The translations under genes were made by a program, and so were the position numbers. Shown piece after piece: positions 35,302-43,868 of a stretch of DNA of 64,000 bases. Within the stretch, counting starts at the first letter, position 1. Every line of letters starts with the position of its first letter. Under the pieces are notes generated by a model. That model searched no databases. It saw only the letters and a list, made by a program, of their open reading frames with translations, and had not been told where the DNA came from. This DNA comes from Chloroflexota bacterium. GTDB lineage: Bacteria; Chloroflexota; Anaerolineae; UBA4142. The stretch is taken from NCBI GenBank assembly GCA_023381515.1, contig JAMCQI010000039.1, positions 1-64,000 on the forward strand. The letters run 5' to 3'.

Positions 35302-35310
35302 TGATATAAT
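35302..35310 (+). promoter_or_regulatory. Extended -10 promoter of tyrS
   Basis: TGATATAAT at 35302-35310 is a full extended -10 box. Only a weak -35 (TTCCGT, 18 bp upstream) is present. The leader to the ATG is about 37 nt, too short for a T-box. Confidence 0.65.
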
Positions 35311-35353
35311 AGGGGGCATTCGCGCAAAAGGGAAAGGGAGACAGGAGAGCAGA

Positions 35354-36559
35354 ATGGCGAAACTTGCCGTGGATGAGGTTCTCAAGCGCGGGGTGGCGGA
35401 GATCATTAGCGAGCAGAGCCTGCGCGAGCGGCTGCAAGGGGACAAGCCGCTCCGGCTCAAGATGGGTTTTGACCCGTCACGCCCATACCTGCATTTCGGG
35501 AACGCGGTCGGTATCCGGAAACTGCGCCAATTTCAAGAGCTGGGTCACAAGGTTGTCTTGATTGTCGGCGATTGGACCGCGCAGATCGGGGACCCGTCCG
35601 GACGCGACGAGACGCGCACGATGTTGAGCGCCGCGCAAGTACAAAAGAACGCCCAGACCTACATGGACCAGTTCTTTATGCTCGTGGACCGCTCTCAAAC
35701 AGAAATCCGGTGGCAGAGCGAATGGTACGGCAAGTTCACATTGGCCGACGTCTTTTATCTGACGCGCAATTTCACTCTCGCGGATATGCTCGAGCACGAG
35801 ACGTTCGACAAGAGGTTCAAAGAGGGATCGCCGCTCACTCTTACCGAACTGATGTATCCTGCCCTACAGGGGTACGACTCAGTCGCCATTGATGCGGATG
35901 TCGAGTTCGGAGGGACAGACCAGAAATTCAACATCCTGGCGGGCCGCCGGTTGCAGTCTCGTTTGGGCAAAACTCCGCAGGAAGTGTTTCTTGTCCCTCT
36001 GCTCATCGGGACGGACGGCCGGAAAATGGGCAAATCGTTCGACAATACGGTAGATTTGCTGGCGACTCCCGCCGACCAGTACGGCAAGATCATGTCCCTC
36101 GCGGACAACGCCATTCCCGAATACTTTACCCTTCTGACCAACGTGCCGAAACCGGACATCGATGAAATGAAGCAAGCGATGCAAGCCGGTACGGTCAACC
36201 CGCGCGATCTCAAGATGCGGCTAGGGCGCGAGATCGTGACCGAGTTCCACGGACCGGAGGCGGCGCGGGAGGCAGAGCAAGAGTTCGTGCAGGTTTTTCA
36301 AAAGCGCGAGCTGCCCTCGGATATGCCTACTTTTTCTATCCGGCTGCCCATCCAGATCATCGACCTGCTGCTCGCGGCGAATGTGGCCGAGTCCAGGAGC
36401 GCGGCACGCCGCCTCATCGTTCAAGGCGGGGTACGAATAGACGATCAAGTGATCACGAACACGGAGCAGGTGATTTCTGCAAAGGATGCGATCTTGAGAG
36501 TCGGCAGAAGGCGCTTTTTGCACCTCGTGCCTGAGGAACAAGATCGGCAGGCCGGATAG
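35354..36559 (+). CDS. tyrS: Tyrosyl-tRNA synthetase
   Basis: 401 aa from ATG 35354, preceded by CAGGAGAG. The class I signatures are YLHFGN at 45-50 (HIGH box variant) and GRKMGKSFDN (KMSKS box variant, Ser replaced by Gly). The Tyr/ATP site includes GGTDQKFNILAGR, and a C-terminal S4 domain (ANVAESRSAARRLI) binds the tRNA. The HFGN and KMGKS forms are those of the TyrZ-like bacterial group. It is monocistronic between its own promoter and terminator. Confidence 0.96.
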   Translation: MAKLAVDEVLKRGVAEIISEQSLRERLQGDKPLRLKMGFDPSRPYLHFGNAVGIRKLRQFQELGHKVVLIVGDWTAQIGDPSGRDETRTMLSAAQVQKNAQTYMDQFFMLVDRSQTEIRWQSEWYGKFTLADVFYLTRNFTLADMLEHETFDKRFKEGSPLTLTELMYPALQGYDSVAIDADVEFGGTDQKFNILAGRRLQSRLGKTPQEVFLVPLLIGTDGRKMGKSFDNTVDLLATPADQYGKIMSLADNAIPEYFTLLTNVPKPDIDEMKQAMQAGTVNPRDLKMRLGREIVTEFHGPEAAREAEQEFVQVFQKRELPSDMPTFSIRLPIQIIDLLLAANVAESRSAARRLIVQGGVRIDDQVITNTEQVISAKDAILRVGRRRFLHLVPEEQDRQAG

Positions 36560-36596
36560 CCACGCCGTTCGCTAGTTGGGCGATCAGGCAATCGCG

Positions 36597-36638
36597 AGGC
36601 ACCTTCCGGCAAATCGGAGAGGTGCCTTGCTTTTATTT
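36597..36638 (+). terminator. Terminator of tyrS
   Basis: AGGCACCT (36597-36604) pairs with AGGTGCCT (36620-36627). An inner TCCG/CGGA extension follows, and then TTGCTTTTATTT. The T-rich side overlaps the end of the convergent membrane-protein gene. Confidence 0.8.
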
Positions 36639-38549
36639 ATGGGCACAAGCACATGGCACGGAGCTAGACGCATCACAGTGCGTATCGACCTGTACGGATT
36701 TGATCGCGATATCGGCCGTGGTCGCTACGGGGTCGAGGCGAAGTCGTGTGATGTGATCGTCCATGAGCAGCATGCCGGTCTTGGCCAGATCGACGCGGTA
36801 GGTGTGGAACTGGCCATCCGCCGGGCCGGAGAAAGACTGCTTGAGCGCGGGTGAAAAGTCGCCTTGATCCTTGGTCATCCAGTAGACTTCGCCGTAAAAC
36901 GTTGGCTGCTTGGCGCTCACTCGCATGGTGATCTCGATGTCCCCGATTCTCAGCGAGGGAATGTCAATCTCCGGGCTGCCCATGAACGGATCGTTCCCCG
37001 TCGATCGCATCACAAGCGAGCTTTCGACGTTCTTCGCGCCCTCAAGCTGGTTCCACGGTTCCCAGCCCTGGGCGTCACTTGCCATATTCCATGTTACCAT
37101 CGGCTGTGAGACATTCGAGCAGCTTTTACGCGCTTGCAGTGCGGCCATGAGATCCGGCCGCTCCGCGACGCGTCGATGATCGACTGAGAAAAAATAGGTA
37201 TGGTCCAAATTGTCGAGCCAGAGAGGAAAGCCTTTGAATTTGCTCGCCTGGAGATTGGGATTTCCATATAGAATCATGTTTGCCTCGCGGAAACCCGCCC
37301 CAAACACAGGCGGACCCTCGGGCACCGCGTCGGGCACGCCCACAAAGACCAGGCGGGCGTCGGAAGGAAACGTCGGATAGAGTTCCTTGGTCCCTTGCAG
37401 GATCGCTTCCGCCACCTGACTCGCACGCGTGTACGCTTGATTGCGCGAGTATAGCGACCAGCCATAGACGACAATCACACCGATCAGTCCGAGCTGCGCT
37501 ACTCGCCGGACTAGTGCCACTCTCTGCGTCAAAAGACACTGGAACACCACTGCCAGCAGCAGAGCGATTCCAAACGAAGGAATATAGAAGGATCGATCCG
37601 AGACGCCTCCTACGAGGGTGGGGATAAGGGTGACGGGGATCCACACCAAGGCGAACAGCACAATCGGCCGAAAGCGGAAAGCAACCAGTAAGGCCAAGGC
37701 TAGGAGCAGCGTCAGGCCAAGGACTAGGTCGAGGTTGACGTCCCAGCTTCGGAACAAGGGGTCAAACGCGCGGAGGAGGTTGAATTTCGCGTAATAGCCC
37801 CAGCCCTCCGGCGCCAATTCCATCCCGCGATAGCCATGGCCAAAGTAGATAAAACGCAGAGCCACGATGATGCCAAAGGGGACGTATCCCGCCGCCAGGC
37901 GCAGAGCGCTCTTCCAATCGTGCGGCCGGTCCATCACGTCGTACAAGAACAACATCCCAGGAAGCGTGAGCGCCGTCTCTTTCGACGAGATCGCCCAGAT
38001 GTATGCCCCTAATGTGACGAGATAGAACCAAAATGCCGCCCTCTTGCGATACAGGATGTAAAAGATGAATCCGAGGAAAAAGTACATCCCGCTCATTACA
38101 TCGTAATTGGCGGCCACCCACGACACAGCTTCCGCATGGACGGGCATTACGGCAAAAAGGACAGCCGCTATCCCGGCGGTCGACTTGTTGCGCGTTAATT
38201 GGTAGGTGAGAATTGAGGCGGCAAATGAGGCAGCGAAATGAAAAAGCAGGCTCGTAATGTGGTAGCCAAAGGGCGCGAGTCCAAAGGTAACATAGTTCAG
38301 AAACCAAAAGAGGTTGCCTGCCGGCCGGAACACTGCATAGTTGACAACCCCTCCGATAAACCACTTGGCCCAATCCTGACCGTGCAACAAGGGCTGTAGG
38401 TCGAAATGGAGGAATTTGAGAAAGGTGAAATCATCGCTGTTGAACGAGGCGATGGCGAGCGGGCTGTAGACCAGACAGATGAGGACCAAAAGCACCAGAG
38501 CCAGCGAGCGCCATGAGTTCGCCTTGAGAGCGCGGGACCAATCCGTCAC
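36633..38549 (-). CDS. Polytopic GT-C-type glycosyltransferase-like membrane protein
   Basis: 638 aa from GTG 38549 (GGAG 9 bp upstream). A leaderless GTG at 38609 would add 20 residues. About 10-12 membrane helices occupy residues ~10-410. The first loop carries NSDDFTFLKFL, the paired-Asp position of GT-C lipid-sugar transferases. YDVMSGMYFFLGF and SSKETALTLPGML also match PMT/TMTC-like proteins. The C-terminal ~250 residues form an extracellular beta-rich domain ending in Cys-rich CDASSSVPCACAHK. The likely role is surface-glycan or protein glycosylation. Confidence 0.72.
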   Translation of the reverse strand: MTDWSRALKANSWRSLALVLLVLICLVYSPLAIASFNSDDFTFLKFLHFDLQPLLHGQDWAKWFIGGVVNYAVFRPAGNLFWFLNYVTFGLAPFGYHITSLLFHFAASFAASILTYQLTRNKSTAGIAAVLFAVMPVHAEAVSWVAANYDVMSGMYFFLGFIFYILYRKRAAFWFYLVTLGAYIWAISSKETALTLPGMLFLYDVMDRPHDWKSALRLAAGYVPFGIIVALRFIYFGHGYRGMELAPEGWGYYAKFNLLRAFDPLFRSWDVNLDLVLGLTLLLALALLVAFRFRPIVLFALVWIPVTLIPTLVGGVSDRSFYIPSFGIALLLAVVFQCLLTQRVALVRRVAQLGLIGVIVVYGWSLYSRNQAYTRASQVAEAILQGTKELYPTFPSDARLVFVGVPDAVPEGPPVFGAGFREANMILYGNPNLQASKFKGFPLWLDNLDHTYFFSVDHRRVAERPDLMAALQARKSCSNVSQPMVTWNMASDAQGWEPWNQLEGAKNVESSLVMRSTGNDPFMGSPEIDIPSLRIGDIEITMRVSAKQPTFYGEVYWMTKDQGDFSPALKQSFSGPADGQFHTYRVDLAKTGMLLMDDHITRLRLDPVATTADIAIKSVQVDTHCDASSSVPCACAHK

Positions 38550-38616
38550 GAGTCTCTTCTCCACTGGGCGGTTGGGTGGAATCACACTTGGAGGGGGTGC
38601 AAGAGGCACGCGGTAG

Positions 38617-38644
38617 AGTATACGTTGAGAGCAAGAATTGTCAA
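38617..38644 (-). promoter_or_regulatory. Promoter of the GT-C-like gene
   Basis: Minus strand TTGACA (38644-38639), 16 bp, TATACT (38622-38617). The -35 box shares bases with the T-run of the moeA terminator. A GTG codon sits 7 nt beyond the -10 box. Confidence 0.75.
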
Positions 38645-38689
38645 AAACGTGGGTGGTCCTCGGCGAAAAAGACGCCGAAAACCACCCAC
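38643..38689 (-). terminator. Terminator of the molybdenum-cofactor operon
   Basis: GTGGGTGGT and ACCACCCAC (38649-38657 / 38681-38689) enclose a second stem CGGCG/CGCCG. GTTTTT follows on the minus strand and runs directly into the TTGACA box of the next gene. Confidence 0.82.
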
Positions 38690-38725
38690 TCGCAATCAAA
38701 ACACTTCCACCATGCGGCGAAATGA

Positions 38726-40000
38726 TCAGAGGTCCGTTTCGGGCCAGTCGAGCATCTGGACGTCGACGGTCTCGCCCGGGGGCACGGTCCCGACGTTTTC
38801 GGGGATCACCAAGAGGCCATTCGCGCGGGAGAGTGAGGTCAAAATGCCGGAGCCTTGCTCCCCTGTCGTGCGGGCGACGATCCGCCCATTTTCCTTGCCG
38901 ACGTGAACGCGGATGAAATTGCGCCGATTCGAATCATTCGTCGCCTGATCCAAGAGGACCGCGCGCACGGTCGGGCGGGTGAATTTAGTCTTGCCGAGCA
39001 TCGTCAAAATCGCGGCCCGGGCAAACATCTCGAACGATACCATAGCGCTCACCGGATTGCCAGGGAGGCCCAAAAGCGGCACGCCTGGCCCTCCCTCTTT
39101 CCGCAGAATGCCGAAAGCCAGCGGCTTGCCGGGTTTCATCCTGACCTGCCAGAATTGTATTTCCCCCTCCGAACTTAGCACATCCTTGACCATGTCATAG
39201 TCGCCGACTGACACGCCGGCGCTTGTTATGAAAAGATCCGCTTGCTGGTCGAGACCTGACTTGATCTTGGCCTTTAAATCCTGGATATTGTCACGCGCAA
39301 TCCCCAAGCGGATGGGAATACCCCCGACTTTGGTGACAGCGGCCGCGTTCGTGTATTCGTTCGAGTTCCGAATCTTGCCCGGGGTCACCGGATCTGTCAC
39401 GTCGACGAGTTCATCGCCGGTAGCAAGGATCGCGACGCGCGGCCTGCGGTGGACCAGTACCTGCGCCTGGCCGATGGACGCGAGCACTCCTATTTCCGAT
39501 GGACGTATCACGGTACCCTTGGGCAAAACGACTTTGCCCTTGCGGATATCCTCGCCGGCGCCGCGAACATTGTCCCCCTGTTTGATTGCCTTCAGTATCT
39601 CAACCGTCCCATGCCCCTTGCCGGCCCCCCGCGTCTGGGCACCCTCGGAGGTTTCTTCGAACCGAACCACGGTATCTGCGCCTGGCGGAAGGACCGCACC
39701 CGTCATGATTCGGACCGCAGTGCCTGGCTCGACTGTCCGGTCGGGCATGTACCCGGCCGCCAGGTCGCCGATCACGCGCAGTGTCACGGGATGCTCCTGC
39801 GAGGCGTTTACGATGTCGGCCGCACGAACCGCATAGCCATCCATCGCCGAATTGTCCAAGGGCGGCACATTCATATCGGCGAGGACATCCTCCGCCAGAA
39901 CGCGATCCAGCGCTTCCAACAGCGCGACGCGTTCGGGTGCCAGGGGCGAGAAATGCTTCAACACGTATGCAAGAGCTTCTTCGACACTAATCATACTCAT
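38726..40000 (-). CDS. moeA: Molybdopterin molybdenumtransferase MoeA
   Basis: 424 aa from ATG 40000 with AAGGAG 6 bp upstream. It inserts molybdate into adenylated molybdopterin. The family signatures are NSAMDGYAVRA, IMTGAVLPPGADTVVRFE, SAGVSVGDYDMVKD and LLGLPGNPVSAMVSFE. It lies last in an operon with a LON-domain protein, mobA and fdhD. MobA in the same operon points to the guanylylated (MGD) cofactor used by formate dehydrogenase or other DMSO-reductase-family enzymes, none of which is in the window. Confidence 0.95.
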   Translation of the reverse strand: MSMISVEEALAYVLKHFSPLAPERVALLEALDRVLAEDVLADMNVPPLDNSAMDGYAVRAADIVNASQEHPVTLRVIGDLAAGYMPDRTVEPGTAVRIMTGAVLPPGADTVVRFEETSEGAQTRGAGKGHGTVEILKAIKQGDNVRGAGEDIRKGKVVLPKGTVIRPSEIGVLASIGQAQVLVHRRPRVAILATGDELVDVTDPVTPGKIRNSNEYTNAAAVTKVGGIPIRLGIARDNIQDLKAKIKSGLDQQADLFITSAGVSVGDYDMVKDVLSSEGEIQFWQVRMKPGKPLAFGILRKEGGPGVPLLGLPGNPVSAMVSFEMFARAAILTMLGKTKFTRPTVRAVLLDQATNDSNRRNFIRVHVGKENGRIVARTTGEQGSGILTSLSRANGLLVIPENVGTVPPGETVDVQMLDWPETDL

Positions 40001-40019
40001 AAACCACTCCTTGAAATCT

Positions 40020-40877
40020 TCACACAATCACTCGTTCCATCCCCGTATATACGAGCATTTGGCCGCCCTGGGCGTAACCGATCAAGGTGATCTTCCACGC
40101 TCGCGCGAGCTCGACGGCCAGGCTCGTGGGCGACGTGCGCGAGATGACAATGGGCACACGCATCTTGGCGGCCTTGGTGATCATCTCGGAGGAAATGCGA
40201 CCGCTGGACACGAGCACACGGTCGCGCGTCTCCAACCCACGCATCATGCAGTCGCCGCGCAGCTTGTCGAGGGTGTTATGGCGTCCTACATCCTCCGCGA
40301 GGGCAATCAGGTGATCGCCGTCAGAGAGGCCGGAAGAATGGACGCCGCGCGATTCACGGTAGAGCGCCGCGCGCGCAATCAGGTCGTGCATCAGAGCGAA
40401 CGCAAGGGCAGGCGTGATACGCAAATCCGATTCGACCGGCGCCTGGTCGTGGGTCATATCGTCGAAGGTCACCCCTCCCCCGCAGCCGCTCGTGATGACC
40501 CGCCGCGTCGGAAGAGTGACCTGGCTGCGGTGTAGGCGAATCATGATGGAGCCGATTCCTTCTTCGCACACGCTCATCCGCCGCGTTTCATCGACGCCGA
40601 GATCGGGGATAAACCAATAAGCGCAATCCGAGGCGAGGTTTACGCGAATGGAGGCAATCTCGTCGAGGCGCGCAATCAAGCCTTCGGAAGCGAGAAAGCC
40701 GATGGCCAGGTGATGGAGATTGAGCGGGGTGGCCATGAAGGTGACCAGTTCGTGATCATTGAGATAGAGGTTCCACCGACTTTCGCCGATGACGGCCCCG
40801 CGGACCTCTTCGGCCCCTTTTTCGGTCACACGATAATAGGGGAGATTGGATTTTGCTTCAAACATTACTGGATGCAT
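40020..40877 (-). CDS. fdhD: Formate dehydrogenase accessory sulfurtransferase FdhD
   Basis: 285 aa. FdhD passes sulfur from a desulfurase to the molybdenum cofactor of formate dehydrogenase. Recognisable parts are FMATPLNLHHLAIGFLASEGLI, the cysteine loop TSGCGGG, and ALAEDVGRHNTLDKLRGDC with SSGRISSEMITKAA. The usual CxxC of the loop is reduced to a single Cys (CGGG). The start overlaps the mobA 3' end by 20 bp; an ATG four codons in is the alternative. Confidence 0.94.
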   Translation of the reverse strand: MHPVMFEAKSNLPYYRVTEKGAEEVRGAVIGESRWNLYLNDHELVTFMATPLNLHHLAIGFLASEGLIARLDEIASIRVNLASDCAYWFIPDLGVDETRRMSVCEEGIGSIMIRLHRSQVTLPTRRVITSGCGGGVTFDDMTHDQAPVESDLRITPALAFALMHDLIARAALYRESRGVHSSGLSDGDHLIALAEDVGRHNTLDKLRGDCMMRGLETRDRVLVSSGRISSEMITKAAKMRVPIVISRTSPTSLAVELARAWKITLIGYAQGGQMLVYTGMERVIV

Positions 40878-41562
40878 TGCCTGCGAGCGCTTGCGCTTTG
40901 ACCAGGTCGTCCGGCGAGTTTACATTGAAAAAAGATAGGTGCGTTGGATCGTAGCGGTCCACTTCGGCTTGCTCCACGATGCGCACTCGCAATTCCTGGA
41001 AAAAAGCAATCAGGCGCAAGTCACCTTCCTTCAAATGAGACTGGATGGAAGGAATGCAAGATTTGGAATAGATGGCGTGCATCGGGTGCAAGTCACTCTG
41101 CTTGGCAATCGGAAGACGACGAAAGCGCGCGTCGGGCGCAGCCGCCATCCTGTCTTTCGACGGAGGATGTGGAGTGCGGCCCGACGGGTCCTTTGCCCGC
41201 GGGATGACGACGTCATAATCCGGTGCAAGAGAGATCAAGAACCTGACGAGTGCCGGGTTCAGAAATGGCATGTCGCAGGCGACGGCGAGGCAGTGTTGTT
41301 CCCTTGCGACCAGCATGCCCGAATAAACACCGCCAAGTGGCCCCTTGCCCGGGAAAATGTCCGGGACGACCGGCACGCCCAAACTCTCGAACGCCGCAGC
41401 GTCGTTCGCTACGATATACACCTCCGAGCAAAGAGGACGAACGTGATCGAGGACGTGCTCGACAAGCGCCTTGCCCTGAAAGTCGATCCACGCCTTGTCG
41501 CGGCCCATGCGGCGGCTTTGGCCGCCGGCCATGATGAGCCCGGTAACGGGAATTGAATCCAA
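40858..41562 (-). CDS. mobA: Molybdenum cofactor guanylyltransferase MobA
   Basis: 234 aa, GT-A fold. It joins GMP from GTP to molybdenum-molybdopterin. The nucleotide loop LIMAGGQSRRMGRDKA is at residues 9-24, the metal-binding Asp is in VACDMPFLNP, and PGKGPLGGVYSG is also diagnostic. A Pro/Arg-rich insertion (around AKDPSGRTPHPPSKDR) lengthens the middle. It follows the LON-domain gene by 12 bp and overlaps fdhD. Confidence 0.93.
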   Translation of the reverse strand: MDSIPVTGLIMAGGQSRRMGRDKAWIDFQGKALVEHVLDHVRPLCSEVYIVANDAAAFESLGVPVVPDIFPGKGPLGGVYSGMLVAREQHCLAVACDMPFLNPALVRFLISLAPDYDVVIPRAKDPSGRTPHPPSKDRMAAAPDARFRRLPIAKQSDLHPMHAIYSKSCIPSIQSHLKEGDLRLIAFFQELRVRIVEQAEVDRYDPTHLSFFNVNSPDDLVKAQALAGNASSNV

Positions 41563-41574
41563 TGTCCGAGTGCC

Positions 41575-42261
41575 TCAGTTCATTGAAAACGTGCCTTGGT
41601 CTTTAGCCTGCCCAACCCCTTCCCGGACCCTGCGCAGTAGCTCTAGCTCCCGACGCATGAAGAGAATCTCGCGCCGGAGCCGGGCGACGACAGTCGGCGC
41701 CTCCAGAAGCGACTGCTTGTCCGTCTGGCTCACCTCGAGGTTTGAAGCCAGCAAATAAGAGAGGACTGTGGGATCCTTGGGAGCGTTGAACGATCGCTCC
41801 TCCTTGCCCTCTGGCTCCTCTTGCCCGCCGGCAATTTGCTGAATCATCCGGATATAGTCTTCAAATGCCTTGGCGGCCGCCCGCGCCGCCGGCTCTGATT
41901 TAGCCAGGTCCACATCTTCGTCCGGCCACCGCTCGACGCGAGCCGTCATGTAGGGCCGGTCCGAGAAGTTTTCGAGGATCTTGAACCGCATCACGCCAAT
42001 CGCCACCAGGTTCATGCTGCCGTCACTCAGACGCGCGAGATCGCCTATGCGGGCGATCGTGCCGATTTCGCGGACAACCGCAGGCCCGCCCACTTCCACG
42101 CCTTCCTTGATCAAGGCCACCCCGAACGCGAGGTCCTCTTCGAGACACCGCTCTATCATCTCCCGATAACGCGGTTCAAAAATGTGGAGCGGCTGACGGG
42201 ATTGGGGAAAAAGAACGGTCTGCAAAGGAAAGAGGGGTAAGCCCTCTTGCAGTATTTTCAC
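41575..42261 (-). CDS. LON N-terminal-domain protein (PUA-like)
   Basis: 228 aa from GTG 42261 (GCGAGG upstream), which gives the family-typical LPLFPLQTVLFPQSRQPLHI start. A TTG at 42294 would begin inside the terminator of acpP. It is a stand-alone Lon substrate-binding domain (IFEPRYREMIERCLEED; GTIARI), with a helical tail at residues ~120-228 and no ATPase or protease. The free-standing family is thought to bind unfolded peptides or nucleotides; its role at the head of a molybdenum-cofactor operon is not obvious. Confidence 0.85.
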   Translation of the reverse strand: MKILQEGLPLFPLQTVLFPQSRQPLHIFEPRYREMIERCLEEDLAFGVALIKEGVEVGGPAVVREIGTIARIGDLARLSDGSMNLVAIGVMRFKILENFSDRPYMTARVERWPDEDVDLAKSEPAARAAAKAFEDYIRMIQQIAGGQEEPEGKEERSFNAPKDPTVLSYLLASNLEVSQTDKQSLLEAPTVVARLRREILFMRRELELLRRVREGVGQAKDQGTFSMN

Positions 42262-42291
42262 GAGAGCCTCGCCAATGCTTCCAACAAGAAT

Positions 42292-42322
42292 CAAAAGAAA
42301 TGGGAACGCACCGTTGCGTCCC
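42292..42322 (-). terminator. Terminator of acpP
   Basis: A GGG-(A)-ACGCA / TGCGT-CCC stem with one bulge and a 4-nt loop (42302-42322) is followed on the minus strand by TTTCTTTTG. Confidence 0.65.
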
Positions 42323-42389
42323 CACCGCAGTCCTGATATGCCAAGAGTGAGTGTTCATGCGGCGCGCTCGAGTGCTTCGCGCCCTATGC

Positions 42390-42638
42390 TCATTTCTTGT
42401 GAGATTCCAAGTACGTGACAGCCTCGCCAACGGTCGTGATCTTTTGGGCCTCTTCGTCCGAGATCTCACCGCCAAATTTCTCCTCGAACTCCATAATCAG
42501 CTCTACGAGGTCGAGGGAATCGGCCTCCAAGTCCTCACGGAAACGCGCCTGCGGCGTCACCTTGCTTTCATCGACCCCGAGCTTGTCTACGATGATTGCC
42601 TTTACCTGGTTGAAAACATCATTGTCGGCCACGTCCAT
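42390..42638 (-). CDS. acpP: Acyl carrier protein
   Basis: 82 aa, acidic four-helix protein. The phosphopantetheine attachment Ser is in [19 protein letters not shown], the DSL motif. AGGGGGTG lies just before ATG 42638. It carries growing acyl chains in fatty-acid synthesis; no other fab gene is adjacent. It is monocistronic, with its own promoter and terminator. Confidence 0.96.
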   Translation of the reverse strand: MDVADNDVFNQVKAIIVDKLGVDESKVTPQARFREDLEADSLDLVELIMEFEEKFGGEISDEEAQKITTVGEAVTYLESHKK

Positions 42639-42689
42639 TCACCCCCTTAGGTTTTTTGGATAGGGAAAGATGAAAACCAAGTGAGCCCC

Positions 42690-42718
42690 AGTATATCCAG
42701 AATGTCGCCATGCGTCAA
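42690..42718 (-). promoter_or_regulatory. Promoter of acpP
   Basis: Minus strand TTGACG (42718-42713), 17 bp, TATACT (42695-42690). Confidence 0.72.
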
Positions 42719-42729
42719 CCGCTCACCTG

Positions 42730-42738
42730 TGCTATAAT
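42730..42738 (+). promoter_or_regulatory. Extended -10 promoter of fni
   Basis: TGCTATAAT at 42730-42738 is an extended -10 box. The matching -35 position (about 42710-42715) falls on the -35 box of the divergent acpP promoter, so the two promoters compete for the same bases. Confidence 0.65.
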
Positions 42739-42824
42739 GGCTCGCAAGGCTCTCTGCGCAGCCATCTGCTGTATATTAAACCCCATATCTCGGTGCGGGT
42801 TGCGGGCCTTGCGAGGAAATGAGC

Positions 42825-43868
42825 ATGCCTGACGACACGACCCATTCCAGTCGCAAATTGGAACATCTCCGAATCAACCTGAAAGAGGACGTCCAGTTTC
42901 GCCAGGTGACAAACGGCCTGGAGAACTATCGCTTTGTGCATCAGGCCCTTCCAAACGTCACCCTCGACCAAGTGGACCTCTCGACGACCTTTTGGCGCAA
43001 GTCTTTGCGCGCCCCCCTCCTCATCTCTTCCATGACAGGGGGTGCCGACGAGGCCGAGCGCATCAACATGACTCTCGCCGCCGCAGCGCAGTCAACGGGA
43101 ATTGCCATGGGGCTGGGTTCTCAGCGCGCGGCCATTGAAGACGAATCTCTCGCGTACACCTACCAGGTCCGTCGAGTGGCCCCGGACATTCTCCTCTTTG
43201 CCAACCTGGGCGCCATCCAGCTCAATTACGGATACTCGGTGGACGAGTGCCGGCGGGCCGTCGAAATGATTCAAGCCGATGCGCTGATTCTACATTTGAA
43301 TGCCATCCAGGAAGCAGTGCAGGCGGGGGGCAACACGAACTGGAAGGGCCTGCTGGACAAGATCGAAGGGGTCTGCAAGAAGATAGGTGTGCCGGTGATC
43401 GCGAAAGAGGTGGGGTTCGGCCTTTCGGAAGAGGCGGCGCGCCAGTTGGCAGAGGCCGGCGTTGGCGCACTGGACGTCGCGGGCGCAGGGGGCACGTCGT
43501 GGGCCGCCGTCGAATCGCGGCGAGCGCCCAGCCCGTTTCTCCGGAGCCTCGCCGAGGCGTTCTGGGACTGGGGCATATCCACGGCCGAGAGTCTCGAACG
43601 GGTGAAACGGGGCGCCCCGGGCCTGCCGGTGATCGCGAGCGGCGGCATCCGCGACGGGATCGAGGTGGCCAAATGCGTGGCGCTCGGGGCACAGCTCGTC
43701 GGGCTTGCTTCCCCGATGCTCAAGCTGGCCGACAAGGGAGTTCAAGAAACGATTGAAGGAATCAAGCTCATCGAGGAGGAACTCAAGATCGCCATGTTCG
43801 GAATCGCCGCGCAGAATCTCACCACCTTGCGCGGAACTCCGCGGTTGGAGAAGGTAACCTATGGATGA
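42825..43868 (+). CDS. fni: Type 2 isopentenyl-diphosphate delta-isomerase
   Basis: 347 aa from ATG 42825 (GAGGAA 6 bp before); ATG 42819 is too close to the binding site. This FMN/NAD(P)H-dependent enzyme interconverts isopentenyl and dimethylallyl diphosphate and is unrelated to the type 1 isomerase. The motifs are ISSMTGG near residue 70, MGLGSQRAA, and the flavin-phosphate sites [20 protein letters not shown] and [13 protein letters not shown]. The last codons overlap the GGPP synthase gene by 8 bp. Confidence 0.95.
   Translation: MPDDTTHSSRKLEHLRINLKEDVQFRQVTNGLENYRFVHQALPNVTLDQVDLSTTFWRKSLRAPLLISSMTGGADEAERINMTLAAAAQSTGIAMGLGSQRAAIEDESLAYTYQVRRVAPDILLFANLGAIQLNYGYSVDECRRAVEMIQADALILHLNAIQEAVQAGGNTNWKGLLDKIEGVCKKIGVPVIAKEVGFGLSEEAARQLAEAGVGALDVAGAGGTSWAAVESRRAPSPFLRSLAEAFWDWGISTAESLERVKRGAPGLPVIASGGIRDGIEVAKCVALGAQLVGLASPMLKLADKGVQETIEGIKLIEEELKIAMFGIAAQNLTTLRGTPRLEKVTYG

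Noticed and set aside
35147..35353. T-box leaders for alaS or tyrS
   Set aside because: Both leaders are under 50 nt from promoter to start, and GGTGGTACC is absent.
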